Assembly (NCBI GenBank): GCA_035772405.1
Contig: JAYKKM010000416.1
Location: 2,140,001 to 2,204,000 of the forward strand
Length of the DNA stretch: 64,000 nt
Direction of reading: 5' to 3'
Source of the DNA: Chrysogorgia sp. JL179-B06
Taxonomy: Eukaryota > Cnidaria > Anthozoa > Scleralcyonacea > Chrysogorgiidae
Of the stretch, positions 63,718 through 64,000 are shown piece by piece. How positions within the stretch are numbered: position 1 is the stretch's first letter; every line of letters begins with the position of its first letter. The notes under the pieces are model-generated. The model was not told the origin of the DNA. It worked only from the letters and a program-made list of their open reading frames with translations, and did not search any database. The translations under genes and the position numbers were made by a program.

Positions 63718-64000
63718 TTAAAGTGCCCCTAACCTCAAAATTTTTTAATCTTTTATTTGAAAGAAGTTTTAAAATGATAAAGTAACTTCTTTTGAAGATT
63801 TTCGTTTCTTTGCTTTCTTTTTGAGATATATCAGTTTGTTTGACATGCAAATGTCCGGAAATTACGTAACACATGCATAATGACTTATTGGAGAAATGTG
63901 TGATCGCTTTCATTCTCGAACGAAATCCTTTAAAATCGAGAAGTTTGGTGTTGTGGGAGAAACACGCATATATGTTATTCACGAATTAATGTTTTTATTT
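63718..64000. mobile_element. MITE, AGTGCC group, runs off the window
   Basis: TTAAAGTGCCCCTAACCTC start and internal sequence (TTTGAGATATATCAGTTTG, ACATGCATAATGACTTATTG) match the subfamily at 40992 and 53405. The right half lies beyond 64000. Confidence 0.85.

Overview
This is a piece of animal nuclear genome, AT-rich and crowded with transposons. Cnidaria, probably an anthozoan, is my best guess. It rests on the intron-rich gene structure, the style of the LINE reverse-transcriptase fragments, a Crypton-type (DUF3504) recombinase and tRNA-headed SINEs. The sequence cannot prove the taxon. No bacterial operon, CRISPR array or rRNA gene is present.

The only host gene I can establish is on the minus strand and fills most of the window. 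It is the C-terminal half of nucleoprotein TPR (Translocated Promoter Region; the Mlp1/2 and Megator family), the coiled-coil scaffold of the nuclear-pore basket. I assembled 24 exons from 63285 down to the stop codon at 11979. Every intron obeys GT-AG and every junction keeps the reading frame, giving 1,155 residues. The order of parts matches vertebrate TPR: coiled coil (exons 1-8), Ser/Thr/Pro linker with 'IRPM'-type repeats (exon 8), basic nuclear-localisation segment (exons 9-10), acidic tract (exons 11-13), the conserved 'VPSTPTL..P.R.DGF' and 'FLFGP' blocks (exons 15-16), an acidic Ser-rich region (17-21), and an Arg/Gly-rich tail (22-24). The N-terminal half lies beyond position 64000.

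Region by region. Positions 1-11978 lie downstream of the gene and hold no recognisable host gene. They contain MITEs, a 4.3-kb Helitron/Helentron-like element (4593-8878) with other elements nested in it, and a minisatellite of palindromic units at 9.3-9.6 kb. From 11979 to 63285 the TPR introns carry a dense nest of elements: many TTAA-flanked MITEs (several with termini starting AGTGCC), pogo-like MITEs, head-to-head SINE pairs, a second Helentron-like element (37448-40490), a 3.3-kb LINE inside a MITE (42919-46255), three more LINE 3' fragments, a broken Crypton (about 56.6-58.7 kb), and large tandem arrays (22.5, 25.5, 27.9-29.7, 47.7, 50.6, 55.4 and 61.4 kb). Positions 63286-64000 are intron ending in another MITE.

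The most informative biology is the nesting. Several insertions can be checked against a sister copy of the uninterrupted site inside this same window, which fixes element ends and target sites without outside data. Comparisons to human TPR and to transposon families are from memory of those families; no search was run.
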